Source: Candidatus Methylophosphatis roskildensis
GTDB taxonomy: Bacteria; Pseudomonadota; Gammaproteobacteria; Burkholderiales; Rhodocyclaceae
NCBI GenBank assembly: GCA_016708905.1
Contig: JADJEV010000004.1
Span: forward strand, 186,001 to 250,000
Length of the DNA stretch: 64,000 nucleotides
Direction of reading: 5' to 3'
Each line of letters starts with the position of its first letter. Positions within the stretch are counted from its first letter, which is position 1. The position numbers were made by a program, and so were the translations under genes. Under the pieces are notes generated by a model. That model saw nothing but the letters and a program-made list of their open reading frames with translations. It was not told the origin of the DNA and searched no databases. Positions 17,426-26,051 of the stretch are shown here, piece by piece.

Positions 17426-17806
17426 ATGAGCAAGCGCATCGTTTCCACCCACAACGCTCCCGCCGCCATCGGTACCTATTCGCAGGCGGTGGTGGCCGGC
17501 GACACGGTCTATCTGTCCGGCCAGATCGGTCTCGAGCCGGCGACCATGACGATGGCCGACAGCTTCGAGGCGCAGACGGTGCGGGTGTTCGAGAATCTCA
17601 AGGCGGTCGCCGAAGCGGCCGGCGGCTCGCTGGCCGACGCGGTCAAGCTCAACCTCTACCTGGTCGATCTGGAGAACTTCGCCCAGGTCAACGAGATCAT
17701 GTCGCGCTACTTCCAGCAGCCCTATCCGGCGCGCGCCGCGGTCGGCGTCAAGGCGTTGCCGCGCGGCGCCCTGGTCGAGGCCGACGCCGTTCTGGTTCTT
17801 GCCTAA
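17426..17806 (+). CDS. ridA: RidA family reactive-intermediate deaminase
   Basis: This 126-residue protein should hydrolyse 2-aminoacrylate and other reactive enamines released by PLP enzymes, in the cytoplasm as a trimer. Diagnostic segments are APAAIGTYSQAVVAGDTVYL near the start, SGQIGL, and the C-terminal YPARAAVGVKALPRGALVEA with the conserved Arg and Glu. Its last 8 bases overlap the likely TTG start of recG. Confidence 0.93.
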   Translation: MSKRIVSTHNAPAAIGTYSQAVVAGDTVYLSGQIGLEPATMTMADSFEAQTVRVFENLKAVAEAAGGSLADAVKLNLYLVDLENFAQVNEIMSRYFQQPYPARAAVGVKALPRGALVEADAVLVLA

Positions 17807-19862
17807 GGCGAAGTCCTCGCCTGGCCCCGCCGACTCGCTGGCGGCCAGGCTCGCCCGACTGGGCGTACACTCGCAGGCGGCACTGATCACCCACCTGCCG
17901 CTGCGCTACGAGGACGAGACCCGCATCACCGCGATCCGCGATGTGCGCGACGGCCTGCCGGTGCAGCTCGAAGCCGAGGTCGTCGACAGCAGCATCCAGC
18001 TTAGGCCGCGGCGGCAGTTGCTGGTGCGCGTGCGCGACGTCAGTGGCGCGGCCACACTGCGCTTCCTCAACTTCTATCCGAGTCAGCAGAAGCAGATGCA
18101 GGCCGGCGCGCGGCTGCGCATCTTCGGCGAAGCGCGCGTGAGCTTCGGCGAGGTCGACCTGATCCACCCGCGGGTGAAGGTCGTCGACGCCGACGCGCCG
18201 TTGCCGACCGCTATGACGCCGGTCTACCCGACGACTGCCGGCCTGGCCCAGTCGGCATTGCGCAAACTGATCGAGCGCGCGCTCGATCAGGAGAATCTCG
18301 ACGACACTCTGCCCGAACGATTGCGCGCACGCTACCGGCTGGCGCCGTTCGCCGACAGCCTGCGCGCGCTGCATCACCCGCCGCCCGACACGCCGCTTGC
18401 CGTGCTGGAGGACCGCTCGCATCCGGCCTGGCAGCGCATGAAGTTCGACGAGTTGCTGGCCCAGCAGCTCTCGCTGCGCAAGGCCTATGCGGCGCGCCGT
18501 GCGCAGGATGCGCCGGCGCTGGCGCAGCGCAGTACGCTGACCGATGCCCTGCTGCGCTGTTTGCCGTTTCGCCTGACCGGCGCGCAGCAGCGGGCCTGGC
18601 AGGAGATCGCGCACGACCTGGCCGACGCGCACCCGATGCAGCGTCTGCTGCAGGGCGACGTCGGCAGCGGCAAGACCATCGTCGCCGCGCTGGCGATGCT
18701 GCGCGCGGCCGAACACGGCGCACAGGCTGCGCTGATGGCGCCGACCGAGATACTCGCCGAGCAGCATTGCCGCAAGCTCACCGGCTGGCTCGCGCCGCTC
18801 GGCATCGAGGTCGGGTGGCTGTCCGGCAGCCTGAAGAAATCGCGCAAGCGCGCGCTGATCGAACGACTCCAATCGGGAGAACTGCTGCTCGCCGTCGGCA
18901 CCCACGCGCTGATCGAAGATGCGGTGGACTTCCCCAATCTCGCGCTGGCGGTGGTCGATGAGCAGCACCGCTTCGGCGTTCGCCAGCGCCTGGCGCTGCG
19001 CGAGAAGGGCAGTGAATCGCGCAGTGGCGCGCGCCGCGCCAGTCCGCACCAGTTGATGATGTCGGCTACGCCGATTCCGCGCACGCTGGCGATGAGCTTT
19101 TACGCCGACCTCGATGTCTCGGTGCTCGACGAACTGCCGCCCGGGCGCACGCCGGTGCTGACCAAGCTGGTAGCCGAATCGCGCCGCGACGAGGTGATCG
19201 CGCGCGTGCGCGAGGCTTGCGCGACAGGGCGACAGGCCTACTGGGTCTGCCCGCTGATCGAGGAGTCCGAGACGCTGCAACTCAAGACTGCGCTGGAAAC
19301 CCACCAGCGGCTGCAGGGCGAACTCGCCGGGCTCGCGATCGGACTGGTCCACGGCCGGCTCAAGTCCGACGACAAGGCGCAGGTGATGGAGGCCTTTGTG
19401 GCAGGCCGGATCGATCTGCTGGTGGCGACCACGGTGATCGAGGTCGGCGTCGACGTGCCCAATGCCTCGCTGATGGTGATCGAGCATGCCGAGCGCTTCG
19501 GCCTGTCGCAGTTGCACCAGTTGCGCGGGCGAGTCGGGCGGGGCGCCGCCGAATCGGCCTGCATCCTGCTCTACGCCGCGCCGCTGGGTGTGGCGGCGCG
19601 GGCGCGGCTCAAGATCGTTTACGAGAATGCCGACGGGTTCGAAATCGCGCGGCGCGATCTCGAACTGCGCGGCCCCGGGGAGTTCGTCGGCAGCCGGCAG
19701 AGCGGCGTGCCACTGCTGCGCTTCGCCGACCTGACGCTCGACGCGGCGATCGTCGAGCGCGCGCGCGAGGCGGCCGAAATCATGCTCAGGGACCACGGTG
19801 ACCTGGCACAGACGCACCTCGCGCGCTGGCTCGGCACGAAACAGGATTACCTCAAGGTATGA
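17799..19862 (+). CDS. recG: ATP-dependent DNA helicase RecG
   Basis: RecG reverses stalled forks and unwinds branched DNA. The 687-residue protein carries the N-terminal wedge/OB domain (about residues 50-150), Walker A LLQGDVGSGKTIVAA near residue 285, the DEQH box VVDEQHRFG near residue 386, and motif VI in LHQLRGRVGRG. The start is a TTG inside the end of ridA; no ATG or GTG lies near enough to preserve the N-terminal domain. The length is typical of the family. Confidence 0.95.
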   Translation: MPKAKSSPGPADSLAARLARLGVHSQAALITHLPLRYEDETRITAIRDVRDGLPVQLEAEVVDSSIQLRPRRQLLVRVRDVSGAATLRFLNFYPSQQKQMQAGARLRIFGEARVSFGEVDLIHPRVKVVDADAPLPTAMTPVYPTTAGLAQSALRKLIERALDQENLDDTLPERLRARYRLAPFADSLRALHHPPPDTPLAVLEDRSHPAWQRMKFDELLAQQLSLRKAYAARRAQDAPALAQRSTLTDALLRCLPFRLTGAQQRAWQEIAHDLADAHPMQRLLQGDVGSGKTIVAALAMLRAAEHGAQAALMAPTEILAEQHCRKLTGWLAPLGIEVGWLSGSLKKSRKRALIERLQSGELLLAVGTHALIEDAVDFPNLALAVVDEQHRFGVRQRLALREKGSESRSGARRASPHQLMMSATPIPRTLAMSFYADLDVSVLDELPPGRTPVLTKLVAESRRDEVIARVREACATGRQAYWVCPLIEESETLQLKTALETHQRLQGELAGLAIGLVHGRLKSDDKAQVMEAFVAGRIDLLVATTVIEVGVDVPNASLMVIEHAERFGLSQLHQLRGRVGRGAAESACILLYAAPLGVAARARLKIVYENADGFEIARRDLELRGPGEFVGSRQSGVPLLRFADLTLDAAIVERAREAAEIMLRDHGDLAQTHLARWLGTKQDYLKV

Positions 19863-19897
19863 TTTCGCTCCGCCGTCTTCCGGCTTGTTGATTTGTC

Positions 19898-20452
19898 ATG
19901 CGTTCTTCCCCCCATCGCGATCCCTGGCTGCATCATCTGCCGCACTCGTCCGGTTGCGGCGAGTACTACGACTGGCTGGTGCATGTCGGCTCGCTGACCG
20001 CGCGCATCCGCAGCCGTTGCAGCGATTTTCGTGTCCGCCTGATTGCCCAGGGGCGCATCCAGCCGTTCGGCGACGAGCGGGCGCCGCTGCGGCTGCGTGC
20101 CGGCGAATCGGCCTGGGTGCGCGAAGTCGTGCTGCTGTGCGGCGATATCCCGCTGGTGTTTGCCCACACCGTGCTGCCGGCGGCCAGTGCGCGCGGCGCC
20201 TGGCGCCTGCTCGCCGGGCTCGGCACCAAGCCGCTGGGAGAGCTGCTGTTTACCGATCCGCTGATTTCCCGCGAAACGCTGCGTTACGCCCGCCTGGATG
20301 ACCGCTACCCGTTGCACGCGCGTGCCGCCTCGGTGTGCGGCGTCCAGGCCGAGCTTCTGTGGGGGCGTCGCTCCTTGTTTCGCCGCGACGGGCGGGCTAT
20401 TCTCGTCAGCGAGGTCTTCCTGCCGGCGATCCTGCAATTGCCACCCCAATGA
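19898..20452 (+). CDS. ubiC: Chorismate pyruvate-lyase UbiC
   Basis: UbiC converts chorismate to 4-hydroxybenzoate and pyruvate, the first committed step of ubiquinone synthesis. The protein has 184 residues, slightly longer than E. coli UbiC (165). The active-site arginine region is WVREVVLL and the C-terminal glutamate lies in LVSEVFLP. It shares an ATGA overlap with ubiA, which uses its product. Confidence 0.9.
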   Translation: MRSSPHRDPWLHHLPHSSGCGEYYDWLVHVGSLTARIRSRCSDFRVRLIAQGRIQPFGDERAPLRLRAGESAWVREVVLLCGDIPLVFAHTVLPAASARGAWRLLAGLGTKPLGELLFTDPLISRETLRYARLDDRYPLHARAASVCGVQAELLWGRRSLFRRDGRAILVSEVFLPAILQLPPQ

Positions 20453-21348
20453 ATACGTCATCGATAAGCTTGCGCCAGCGCCTGTCGCACTACGAGAAGC
20501 TGATGCGGCTGGACAAGCCAATCGGCATCCTGCTGCTGCTGTGGCCCACGCTATGGGGGCTGTGGTTCTCGGCCGATGGCATGCCCAACTGGGGCCTGGT
20601 GTGGATCTTCGTGCTCGGCACGGTGCTGATGCGCTCGGCCGGCTGCGTCTTCAACGACTATGCCGATCGGGATTTCGATCGCCACGTCGAACGCACCAGG
20701 AATCGACCGCTCGCCGCCGGAGCGGTCAGCACCAGGGAAGCGCTGCTACTCGCCGCCGTGCTGTCGCTGTGCGCGTTCGGTCTCATCGTGCCGCTGCCAA
20801 TGCTGGTCTGGGCCTATGCGCTGGTGGCCCTGTTGATTGCGGTGAGCTACCCGTTCGCCAAGCGTTTTTTCGCGATTCCCCAGGCCTACCTCGGCATCGC
20901 CTTCGGCTTCGGCATTCCGATGGCCTACGCGGCGCAGACCGGCATGGTGCCGAAGATCGGCTGGATACTGCTGCTCGCCAACGTGTTCTGGTCGATCGCC
21001 TACGATACCGAGTACGCGATGGTCGATCGCGACGACGACGTGAAGATCGGCATCCGCACCTCGGCGCTGACCTTCGGCCGCCTGGATGTGGCGGCGGTGA
21101 TGCTGTGTTACGCGGCGATGCTGGCGACCCTGGCCTATGTCGGCTGGCACGAGGCGCGCGGTTACTGGTACTACGGTGGCCTGCTGCTCGCGGCGATCAT
21201 CGCGATCTACCATTTCACGCTGATCCGCGCCCGCGACCGGACACAGTGCTTCAAGGCCTTCCTGCACAACAACTGGCTCGGCGCCGTGATCTTCATCGGG
21301 CTGGCCGTCGATTTCCGCCTCAATCCGATGGTGATGCCGCTCCGTTAG
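20449..21348 (+). CDS. ubiA: 4-hydroxybenzoate octaprenyltransferase UbiA
   Basis: UbiA attaches the polyprenyl tail to 4-hydroxybenzoate in the inner membrane. The 299-residue protein has multiple membrane helices and both Asp-rich Mg-prenyl diphosphate motifs: NDYADRDFD (near residue 67) and DTEYAMVDRDDD (near residue 186). I start it at the ATG overlapping the ubiC stop, which gives the expected length and N-terminus (LMRLDKPIGILLLLWPTLW). Confidence 0.95.
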   Translation: MNTSSISLRQRLSHYEKLMRLDKPIGILLLLWPTLWGLWFSADGMPNWGLVWIFVLGTVLMRSAGCVFNDYADRDFDRHVERTRNRPLAAGAVSTREALLLAAVLSLCAFGLIVPLPMLVWAYALVALLIAVSYPFAKRFFAIPQAYLGIAFGFGIPMAYAAQTGMVPKIGWILLLANVFWSIAYDTEYAMVDRDDDVKIGIRTSALTFGRLDVAAVMLCYAAMLATLAYVGWHEARGYWYYGGLLLAAIIAIYHFTLIRARDRTQCFKAFLHNNWLGAVIFIGLAVDFRLNPMVMPLR

Positions 21349-21424
21349 CCTGGACATCCGCAGAGCGCCGTCAGCGAGCGCTGCGGCGGCACGCAGCACT
21401 TTCTCCCGGCAGGTGGCCTGAAGG

Positions 21425-21443
21425 CCGCATGGACAGGCGATCT
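21425..21443. repeat. Single REP-like unit
   Basis: CCGCATGGACAGGCGATCT matches the end of the 97-bp REPIN-like element (CCGCATGGAATGGCGATCT) at 17 of 19 positions. No clear inverted partner is found at the expected distance, so it may be a decayed copy. It lies between the convergent ubiA and vapC genes. Confidence 0.5.
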
Positions 21444-21538
21444 CGGGCCATGCCAAGCCGACAGGCGCATGGCCCGGACCCGGCAGCCAGGCCGGCCTGG
21501 AGAAGCCCATGGATAGGGGCTTTCCGAGGAGAAGGCCG

Positions 21539-21931
21539 TCAGGCCAGGCAACGCAGGCCGAGGTGCTTCTCGAAAACGTCGAAGTCCCTGTCGCTATGCA
21601 ACAGGCTGTATCCGCTGAGGATGCACCGGGTGGCGATCACCGTGTCGATCGTCTTCCTCACCGTTATCCCGAACTCGCGGAGCGCGCGGAAGTTCACGGC
21701 CGCCTGAATCGCAACGTCTTCGCCACCAAGCAGCACGACATCGAGGGCGGTCAGGAGTTTGCGTGCATCGTTGAACGCGCGGTCAGTCGTGAACCCCTGC
21801 AGAACTTCGGTCAGAATCAAGTCGCCAACTGCAACCGGCTCTTCGCCAAGCAGCCTGTCGAGTCTGTCGGTCTGTGGAGTCGCGGTCCCCCGGAAGTAGT
21901 CGATCCACACACTCGAATCGACGAGAATCAC
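21539..21931 (-). CDS. vapC: PIN-domain ribonuclease toxin, VapC family
   Basis: This 130-residue toxin is a Mg-dependent RNase. The acidic active-site residues are present: Asp in ILVDSSVWIDYF, Glu in LILTEVLQGF, Asp in TIDTVIATRCI and Asp in LLHSDRDFDVF. I use the GTG at 21931 because it overlaps the antitoxin stop (GTGA), giving the classic coupled pair. The RNA target cannot be predicted. The pair sits alone between ubiA and minC. Confidence 0.88.
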   Translation of the reverse strand: MILVDSSVWIDYFRGTATPQTDRLDRLLGEEPVAVGDLILTEVLQGFTTDRAFNDARKLLTALDVVLLGGEDVAIQAAVNFRALREFGITVRKTIDTVIATRCILSGYSLLHSDRDFDVFEKHLGLRCLA

Positions 21932-22122
21932 TTGTCGCGCCTCATGGCGTCCAGCTCGCCTTGCCAATGCAGCTTTCCGCGGAATCGTCGGATCTCCGCT
22001 TGCTTGCGCAGGCGAACGAGGGTGCGCAAACCGAGTTCAACGGCCTCGCGCTTGGTCTTGAGCCCGGTCGCCCGCAAGGCATCGCTCATGAGCTTGTCGT
22101 CGATGACAATGTTCGTTCGCAT
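21928..22122 (-). CDS. vapB: VapB family antitoxin
   Basis: This 64-residue antitoxin starts MRTNIVIDDKLM, the ribbon-helix-helix type N-terminus typical of VapB (DUF2191-like), with KTKREAVELGLRTLV as the helical part and a basic, Trp-containing tail (FRGKLHWQGELD) that should bind the toxin. The ATG at 22122 has GGAG 8 bases upstream; the upstream in-frame ATG at 22143 has none. It is expected to repress its own promoter with VapC. Confidence 0.85.
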   Translation of the reverse strand: MRTNIVIDDKLMSDALRATGLKTKREAVELGLRTLVRLRKQAEIRRFRGKLHWQGELDAMRRDK

Positions 22123-22379
22123 GGTGTGTACTCCGTTTGACATTCATACACATCGTAGCATGTCATGCGGGCAGCTCCCGGAACATGAGCGACGCGGTCG
22201 GTTCGATGGCGAGCCTCTGTGACCCGGCCGCCGGTGGCTGGCATGCCGGCCTCTGGAAGAACAGGTCGCGAATCCGGACCGGGTTTCGGGCACGGCCGAT
22301 GCGTCGTGTCGTGCCGACAGCGCATGCGCCGTCACACTCCCGGTGTACAATCGTGCGCTTTGCTGCTGATACGATCTGC

Positions 22380-23129
22380 ATGTCTTCCAGGGAATTGTCG
22401 ACATTCGAACTGAAGAGCGGCGCGATCGCCGCGTTCCAGCTGGTCATCAAGGTCGACGACTTCGACACGCTGAGCGGGGAGCTGACTGCGCGCTACGGCT
22501 CGATACCCGATTTTTTTGCCGACGATCCGGTGGCGATCGACGTCCGTCGCCTGCCCGACCAGGCGCAGTTGCCGCTGCAGGCGCTGGCGGCACTGCTGGA
22601 ATCGCTGCGCCTCAAGCCCATCGGGGTGATCGCCAGCGACGCGCAGCAGGCGTGGGCCGGCGTGGCGGGACTGTCTCGGCTGACGGCCCACGAACGCGAG
22701 CGTCGCGATACCAACTCAGTGGCGAGCGTCGAGCAAGCAGCACAAGCCGTCGAGCCGATGGCCGAACCGCTGGCGCTCGCCGCGCCGCCGGCTTTCGCCA
22801 CCACTATCATCGACCGGCCGCTGCGCTCCGGGCAGCGTCAATATGTCGAGGGCGATCTGGTCGTGCTCGCGCTGGTCAGTCACGGTGCCGAGGTGATCGC
22901 CGGCGGCAACATCCACATCTATGCGCCGCTGCGCGGCCGCGCGTTGGCCGGCGTGCGCGGCAACCACCAGGCGCGCATCTTCTGCACCTGCATGGAGCCG
23001 GAGCTGATCTCGATCGCCGGCATCTACCGCACGGTGGAAACCGCCCTGCCCGACGACGTGCAGGGCAAACCCGCGCAGGTGTGGCTCGACGGCGAGAAGC
23101 TGGTCGTCGAAGCGCTCGATCTGCGCTGA
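22380..23129 (+). CDS. minC: Septum site-determining protein MinC
   Basis: MinC inhibits FtsZ polymerisation away from midcell. The 249-residue protein has the N-terminal MinC_N domain (FELKSGAIAAFQLVIK onward, about residues 1-105), a linker rich in Ala/Glu/Pro, and the C-terminal beta-helix (RSGQRQYVEGDLVVLALVSH, then GNIHIYAPLRGRALAGVRGN) that binds MinD. The start at 22380 matches the family N-terminus; the longer open frame upstream does not look coding. A TACAAT -10-like box lies at 22345-22350. Confidence 0.95.
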   Translation: MSSRELSTFELKSGAIAAFQLVIKVDDFDTLSGELTARYGSIPDFFADDPVAIDVRRLPDQAQLPLQALAALLESLRLKPIGVIASDAQQAWAGVAGLSRLTAHERERRDTNSVASVEQAAQAVEPMAEPLALAAPPAFATTIIDRPLRSGQRQYVEGDLVVLALVSHGAEVIAGGNIHIYAPLRGRALAGVRGNHQARIFCTCMEPELISIAGIYRTVETALPDDVQGKPAQVWLDGEKLVVEALDLR

Positions 23130-23149
23130 TCAATCAAGGAAGCGATTAG

Positions 23150-24022
23150 ATGAACCAACATGATCTCCCCGAATCGACCGCCGCGGTCGAGCAAGCCGCC
23201 GACAAGGTGGCCCGTATCGTCGTCATCACCTCGGGCAAGGGCGGTGTCGGCAAGACCACCACCGCCGCCAGCTTTGCCGCCGGTCTTGCGCTACGTGGCC
23301 ACAAGACCGCGGTGATCGATTTCGACGTCGGCCTGCGCAACCTCGACCTGATCATGGGCTGCGAACGGCGCGTGGTGTATGACCTGGTCAATGTGATCCA
23401 TGGCGAGGCGACGCTCAACCAGGCGCTGATCCGCGACAAGAACTGCAACAACCTGTACATCCTGCCGGCTTCGCAGACGCGCGACAAGGACGCGCTGACC
23501 CAGGAAGGCGTCGAAAAAGTGCTCGACGGCCTCAAGGAGATGGATTTTGCCTACATCATTTGCGATTCGCCCGCCGGCATCGAGACCGGCGCCCTGCTCG
23601 CCATGCACTACGCTGACGAGGCGCTGGTGGTGACCAACCCCGAGGTGTCCTCGGTGCGCGACTCCGATCGCATCCTCGGCATTCTCGCCTCGAAGACCAA
23701 GCGCGCGATCGATGCCGCCGAGCCGATCAGGGAGCACCTGCTGATCACCCGCTACAACCCGAAGCGCGTGGCTGACGGCGAAATGCTCTCGCTCGACGAC
23801 ATCCAGGAGATCCTGCGCATCCGGCTGATCGGCGTGATTCCCGAGTCGGAATCGGTGCTCCAGGCGTCCAACCAGGGATTGCCGGCGGTGCACCTCGATG
23901 CGTCCGACGTCGCCGACGCCTACAAGGACGTCATCGCCCGCTTCCTCGGCGAGGACACGCCGCTGCGCTTCACCGATTACCAGAAGCCGGGGCTGATCAA
24001 GCGCCTGTTCGGCGCCAAGTGA
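23150..24022 (+). CDS. minD: Septum site-determining protein MinD
   Basis: MinD is the membrane-cycling ATPase that carries MinC and is displaced by MinE. It has the deviant Walker A motif SGKGGVGKTTT, AVIDFDVGLRNLDLIMG, and a C-terminal amphipathic membrane helix ending PGLIKRLFGAK. From the ATG at 23150 (preceded by AAGGA) it has 290 residues, about 19 more than E. coli MinD. An in-frame GTG at 23207 would give the canonical start MARIVVITSGKG. The ATG has the better ribosome-binding site, but the shorter form fits the family better. Confidence 0.93.
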   Translation: MNQHDLPESTAAVEQAADKVARIVVITSGKGGVGKTTTAASFAAGLALRGHKTAVIDFDVGLRNLDLIMGCERRVVYDLVNVIHGEATLNQALIRDKNCNNLYILPASQTRDKDALTQEGVEKVLDGLKEMDFAYIICDSPAGIETGALLAMHYADEALVVTNPEVSSVRDSDRILGILASKTKRAIDAAEPIREHLLITRYNPKRVADGEMLSLDDIQEILRIRLIGVIPESESVLQASNQGLPAVHLDASDVADAYKDVIARFLGEDTPLRFTDYQKPGLIKRLFGAK

Positions 24023-24036
24023 GGAGAGCGCGACCC

Positions 24037-24297
24037 ATGTCCATTCTCTCCTTCCTGCTCGGCGAAAAGAAGAAGACTGCTTCGGTCGCCAAGGAGCGCC
24101 TGCAGATCATCCTGGCGCACGAGCGCTCGGGCCGCGGCACGCCGTCCGACTGGCTGCCGGCGCTCCAGCGCGAACTTGTCGATGTCATTTCCAAGTACGT
24201 GAAGATCGATCAGCGCGACATCCGCGTCTCGCTCGATCGCCAGGAGAATCTGGAAGTGCTCGAGGTCAAGATCGAGATGCCCCAGGTTCAGACCTGA
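24037..24297 (+). CDS. minE: Cell division topological specificity factor MinE
   Basis: This 86-residue protein stimulates MinD ATPase and restricts MinCD to the poles. It has the membrane-binding start MSILSFLLGEKKKTASVAKE, the MinD-contact helix (ERLQIILAHERSG) and the dimerising topological domain. The ATG at 24037 follows GAGGAG at 24021, 14 bp after minD. Its last 10 bases overlap the end of the convergent hydrolase gene. Confidence 0.95.
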   Translation: MSILSFLLGEKKKTASVAKERLQIILAHERSGRGTPSDWLPALQRELVDVISKYVKIDQRDIRVSLDRQENLEVLEVKIEMPQVQT

Positions 24298-25205
24298 GCG
24301 GCATCCAGCGCAGCGCTGCCCTGGCGCGCGATGAAGGCCGCGATGTCCGCCTGGACGCGATAGCGCTCGCGCAATGGTGCGGCCAGTGCCGCAATGATGC
24401 TGCGATGGCCTTCGCCAGGGTAGCGGATGAGCTCCACCTTGCCGCCCAGTCCGCGTGCCTTCGCGGCCAGGCGTGTCGAGTTGCCGGGATCGACGATGTC
24501 GTCGTCGCCGCCGGTCATCAGCAGCAGGGGTGGTTCGTGGCCACTGACGAAGTTGATCGGTTGCGATCGCGGCCAGCGCTCGGGCGGATCGAAGATCTCC
24601 GCGGTACGCCTGCTCTTGAAAGGCAGGAAATCGTAGGGGCCGGCCAGCCCGATCGCGCCGGCCAGTTCGCGCGGCTGCATGCCGGCAGCGGCGAGATAGC
24701 GCTCGTCGGTGACCAGCATCAGCGCAATGTGCGCGCCGGCCGAGTGGCCCATGACGAACAGCCGGCGCGGGTTTCCACCGTGCTCGGCGGCGTGATCGCG
24801 CGCCCAGCGCAAGGCGGCCGCACCGTCCTCCACGAAGGCCGGGAAACGCGCTTCGGGAAACAGCCGGTAGTCGGCCAGCACCGCGACGCAGCCGAGTGCC
24901 GCGAGCGCCTCGCCGACGAACAGATAATCGCCGCGCGCGCCATGACGCCAGGCACCGCCGTAGAAGAACACCACGATCGGCGCGTCGGCGCCGGACGCAG
25001 TTGGCCGGTAAACGTCGAGCCTTTGCCGCGGTAACTCGCCGTAGGCGATGCCACTCGTTCGACGATAGGTGTCCGACGGCGCGGCGCCGTTGAGCAGCGC
25101 GACCGGCGAGCAGGCCGAGGCAAGTACGCCGGCCAGGCTCGACAGGCCAAGTGCCGCGAGCAGCCGCCGGCGCTGGGCAGAAACGGTGTGCAGACGCGGT
25201 ACCAT
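24288..25205 (-). CDS. Alpha/beta hydrolase, exported esterase-like (BD-FAE/HSL type)
   Basis: This 305-residue hydrolase has the HGG-like oxyanion segment as FFYGGAWRHG, the nucleophile in GHSAGAH, an Asp in GGDDDIVDPGNS and the His in PGEGHRS, so the triad looks intact. The N-terminus (RRRLLAALGLSSLAGVLASACS) resembles a lipoprotein or Tat-like signal, suggesting export. An alternative GTG start at 25247 overlaps the upstream SDR gene, with which it forms a pair. Substrate is unknown. Confidence 0.82.
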   Translation of the reverse strand: MVPRLHTVSAQRRRLLAALGLSSLAGVLASACSPVALLNGAAPSDTYRRTSGIAYGELPRQRLDVYRPTASGADAPIVVFFYGGAWRHGARGDYLFVGEALAALGCVAVLADYRLFPEARFPAFVEDGAAALRWARDHAAEHGGNPRRLFVMGHSAGAHIALMLVTDERYLAAAGMQPRELAGAIGLAGPYDFLPFKSRRTAEIFDPPERWPRSQPINFVSGHEPPLLLMTGGDDDIVDPGNSTRLAAKARGLGGKVELIRYPGEGHRSIIAALAAPLRERYRVQADIAAFIARQGSAALDAAQV

Positions 25206-25240
25206 GTCATCGCTACGCGCATTGCCGCGCTTTGGATGCG

Positions 25241-25945
25241 TTACCACGGAATCGGCTTGCGGTCGCGAAAGTAGCCGCCGGTGGGTCCGTCATCCGGCAG
25301 CGTGGCAAGCCAGACCGCGGTATCGGCGCCCTGTTCGACGCTGCGCTCACCCTGCGGGCCGCCCATGTCGGTGCGCACCCAGCCGGGGCACATCGCGTTG
25401 ACCTTGACGCCCGGTGCAAGCTCGGCCGCGAGAATGCGCGTCAGTGCGTTGAGCGCGGTCTTCGACATGCGATAGGCCGGCGTGCCGGCCTGCATGTCGG
25501 TGAGTTGTCCGAGGCCGCTCGACAGGTTGACCACCCGAGCACGGCGGCTGCCGCGCAACAATGGCGCCAGCGCCTGGGTCACGTTGAGCACGCCGAACAG
25601 GTTGGTCTCCAGCGTCTGCCGCAGCACATCGCTCGACAGATCCAGCGCCGGGACGCCCTGCGGATCGATCATGATGCCGGCGTTGTTGATCAGCGCGTCG
25701 ATGTGGTCGAAGCGTTGGGCAAGCCACTGGTGCGCGGCTGCGCAGCTCTTGCGGTCGGTGACATCGAGCTGCAGGGCATCCACGGTCAGGCCCTGCTCGC
25801 CCAGGCGGCTGGCTGCCTGGTTGCCCTTGTCCGGGTCGCGACTGGTCAGAACCACCTGCCACCCCAGCTTCGCCAACTGGCGCGCGGTCTCCAGGCCGAT
25901 GCCGCGATTGGCACCGGTTACCACGGCGATATTCGCTGCGTTCAT
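25241..25945 (-). CDS. Short-chain dehydrogenase/reductase (SDR)
   Basis: This 234-residue NAD(P)-dependent oxidoreductase has the cofactor motif TGANRGIG near residue 10, NNAGIM, the catalytic Ser in VNLSSGLGQ and YRMSKTALN (Tyr-x-x-x-Lys). The C-terminal part (VNAMCPGWVRTDMGGP) is also typical. It resembles carbonyl-reductase-like classical SDRs. ATG at 25945 has AAGGAG upstream. It is divergent from ubiD, with about 100 bp between them. Confidence 0.92.
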   Translation of the reverse strand: MNAANIAVVTGANRGIGLETARQLAKLGWQVVLTSRDPDKGNQAASRLGEQGLTVDALQLDVTDRKSCAAAHQWLAQRFDHIDALINNAGIMIDPQGVPALDLSSDVLRQTLETNLFGVLNVTQALAPLLRGSRRARVVNLSSGLGQLTDMQAGTPAYRMSKTALNALTRILAAELAPGVKVNAMCPGWVRTDMGGPQGERSVEQGADTAVWLATLPDDGPTGGYFRDRKPIPW

Positions 25946-26013
25946 CTGCGTCTCCTTGTCGTCGATGTCCCGCGTGTTTGAGCCGGGCGCCGGCGCCGGG
26001 TTCCTTGGCCGCC

Positions 26014-26019
26014 TATAAT
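26014..26019 (+). promoter_or_regulatory. Probable -10 box for ubiD
   Basis: TATAAT lies 33 bp before the ubiD GTG in the divergent gap. No good -35 box is seen at normal spacing, which is common in high-GC DNA. Confidence 0.45.
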
Positions 26020-26051
26020 CGGGGCCGGATTCCAGGCGGTGACGACTGACG

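Noticed and set aside
22123..22379. Possible extended N-terminus of MinC from 22137
   Set aside because: The upstream part has no similarity to MinC, and the ATG at 22380 gives the canonical start.
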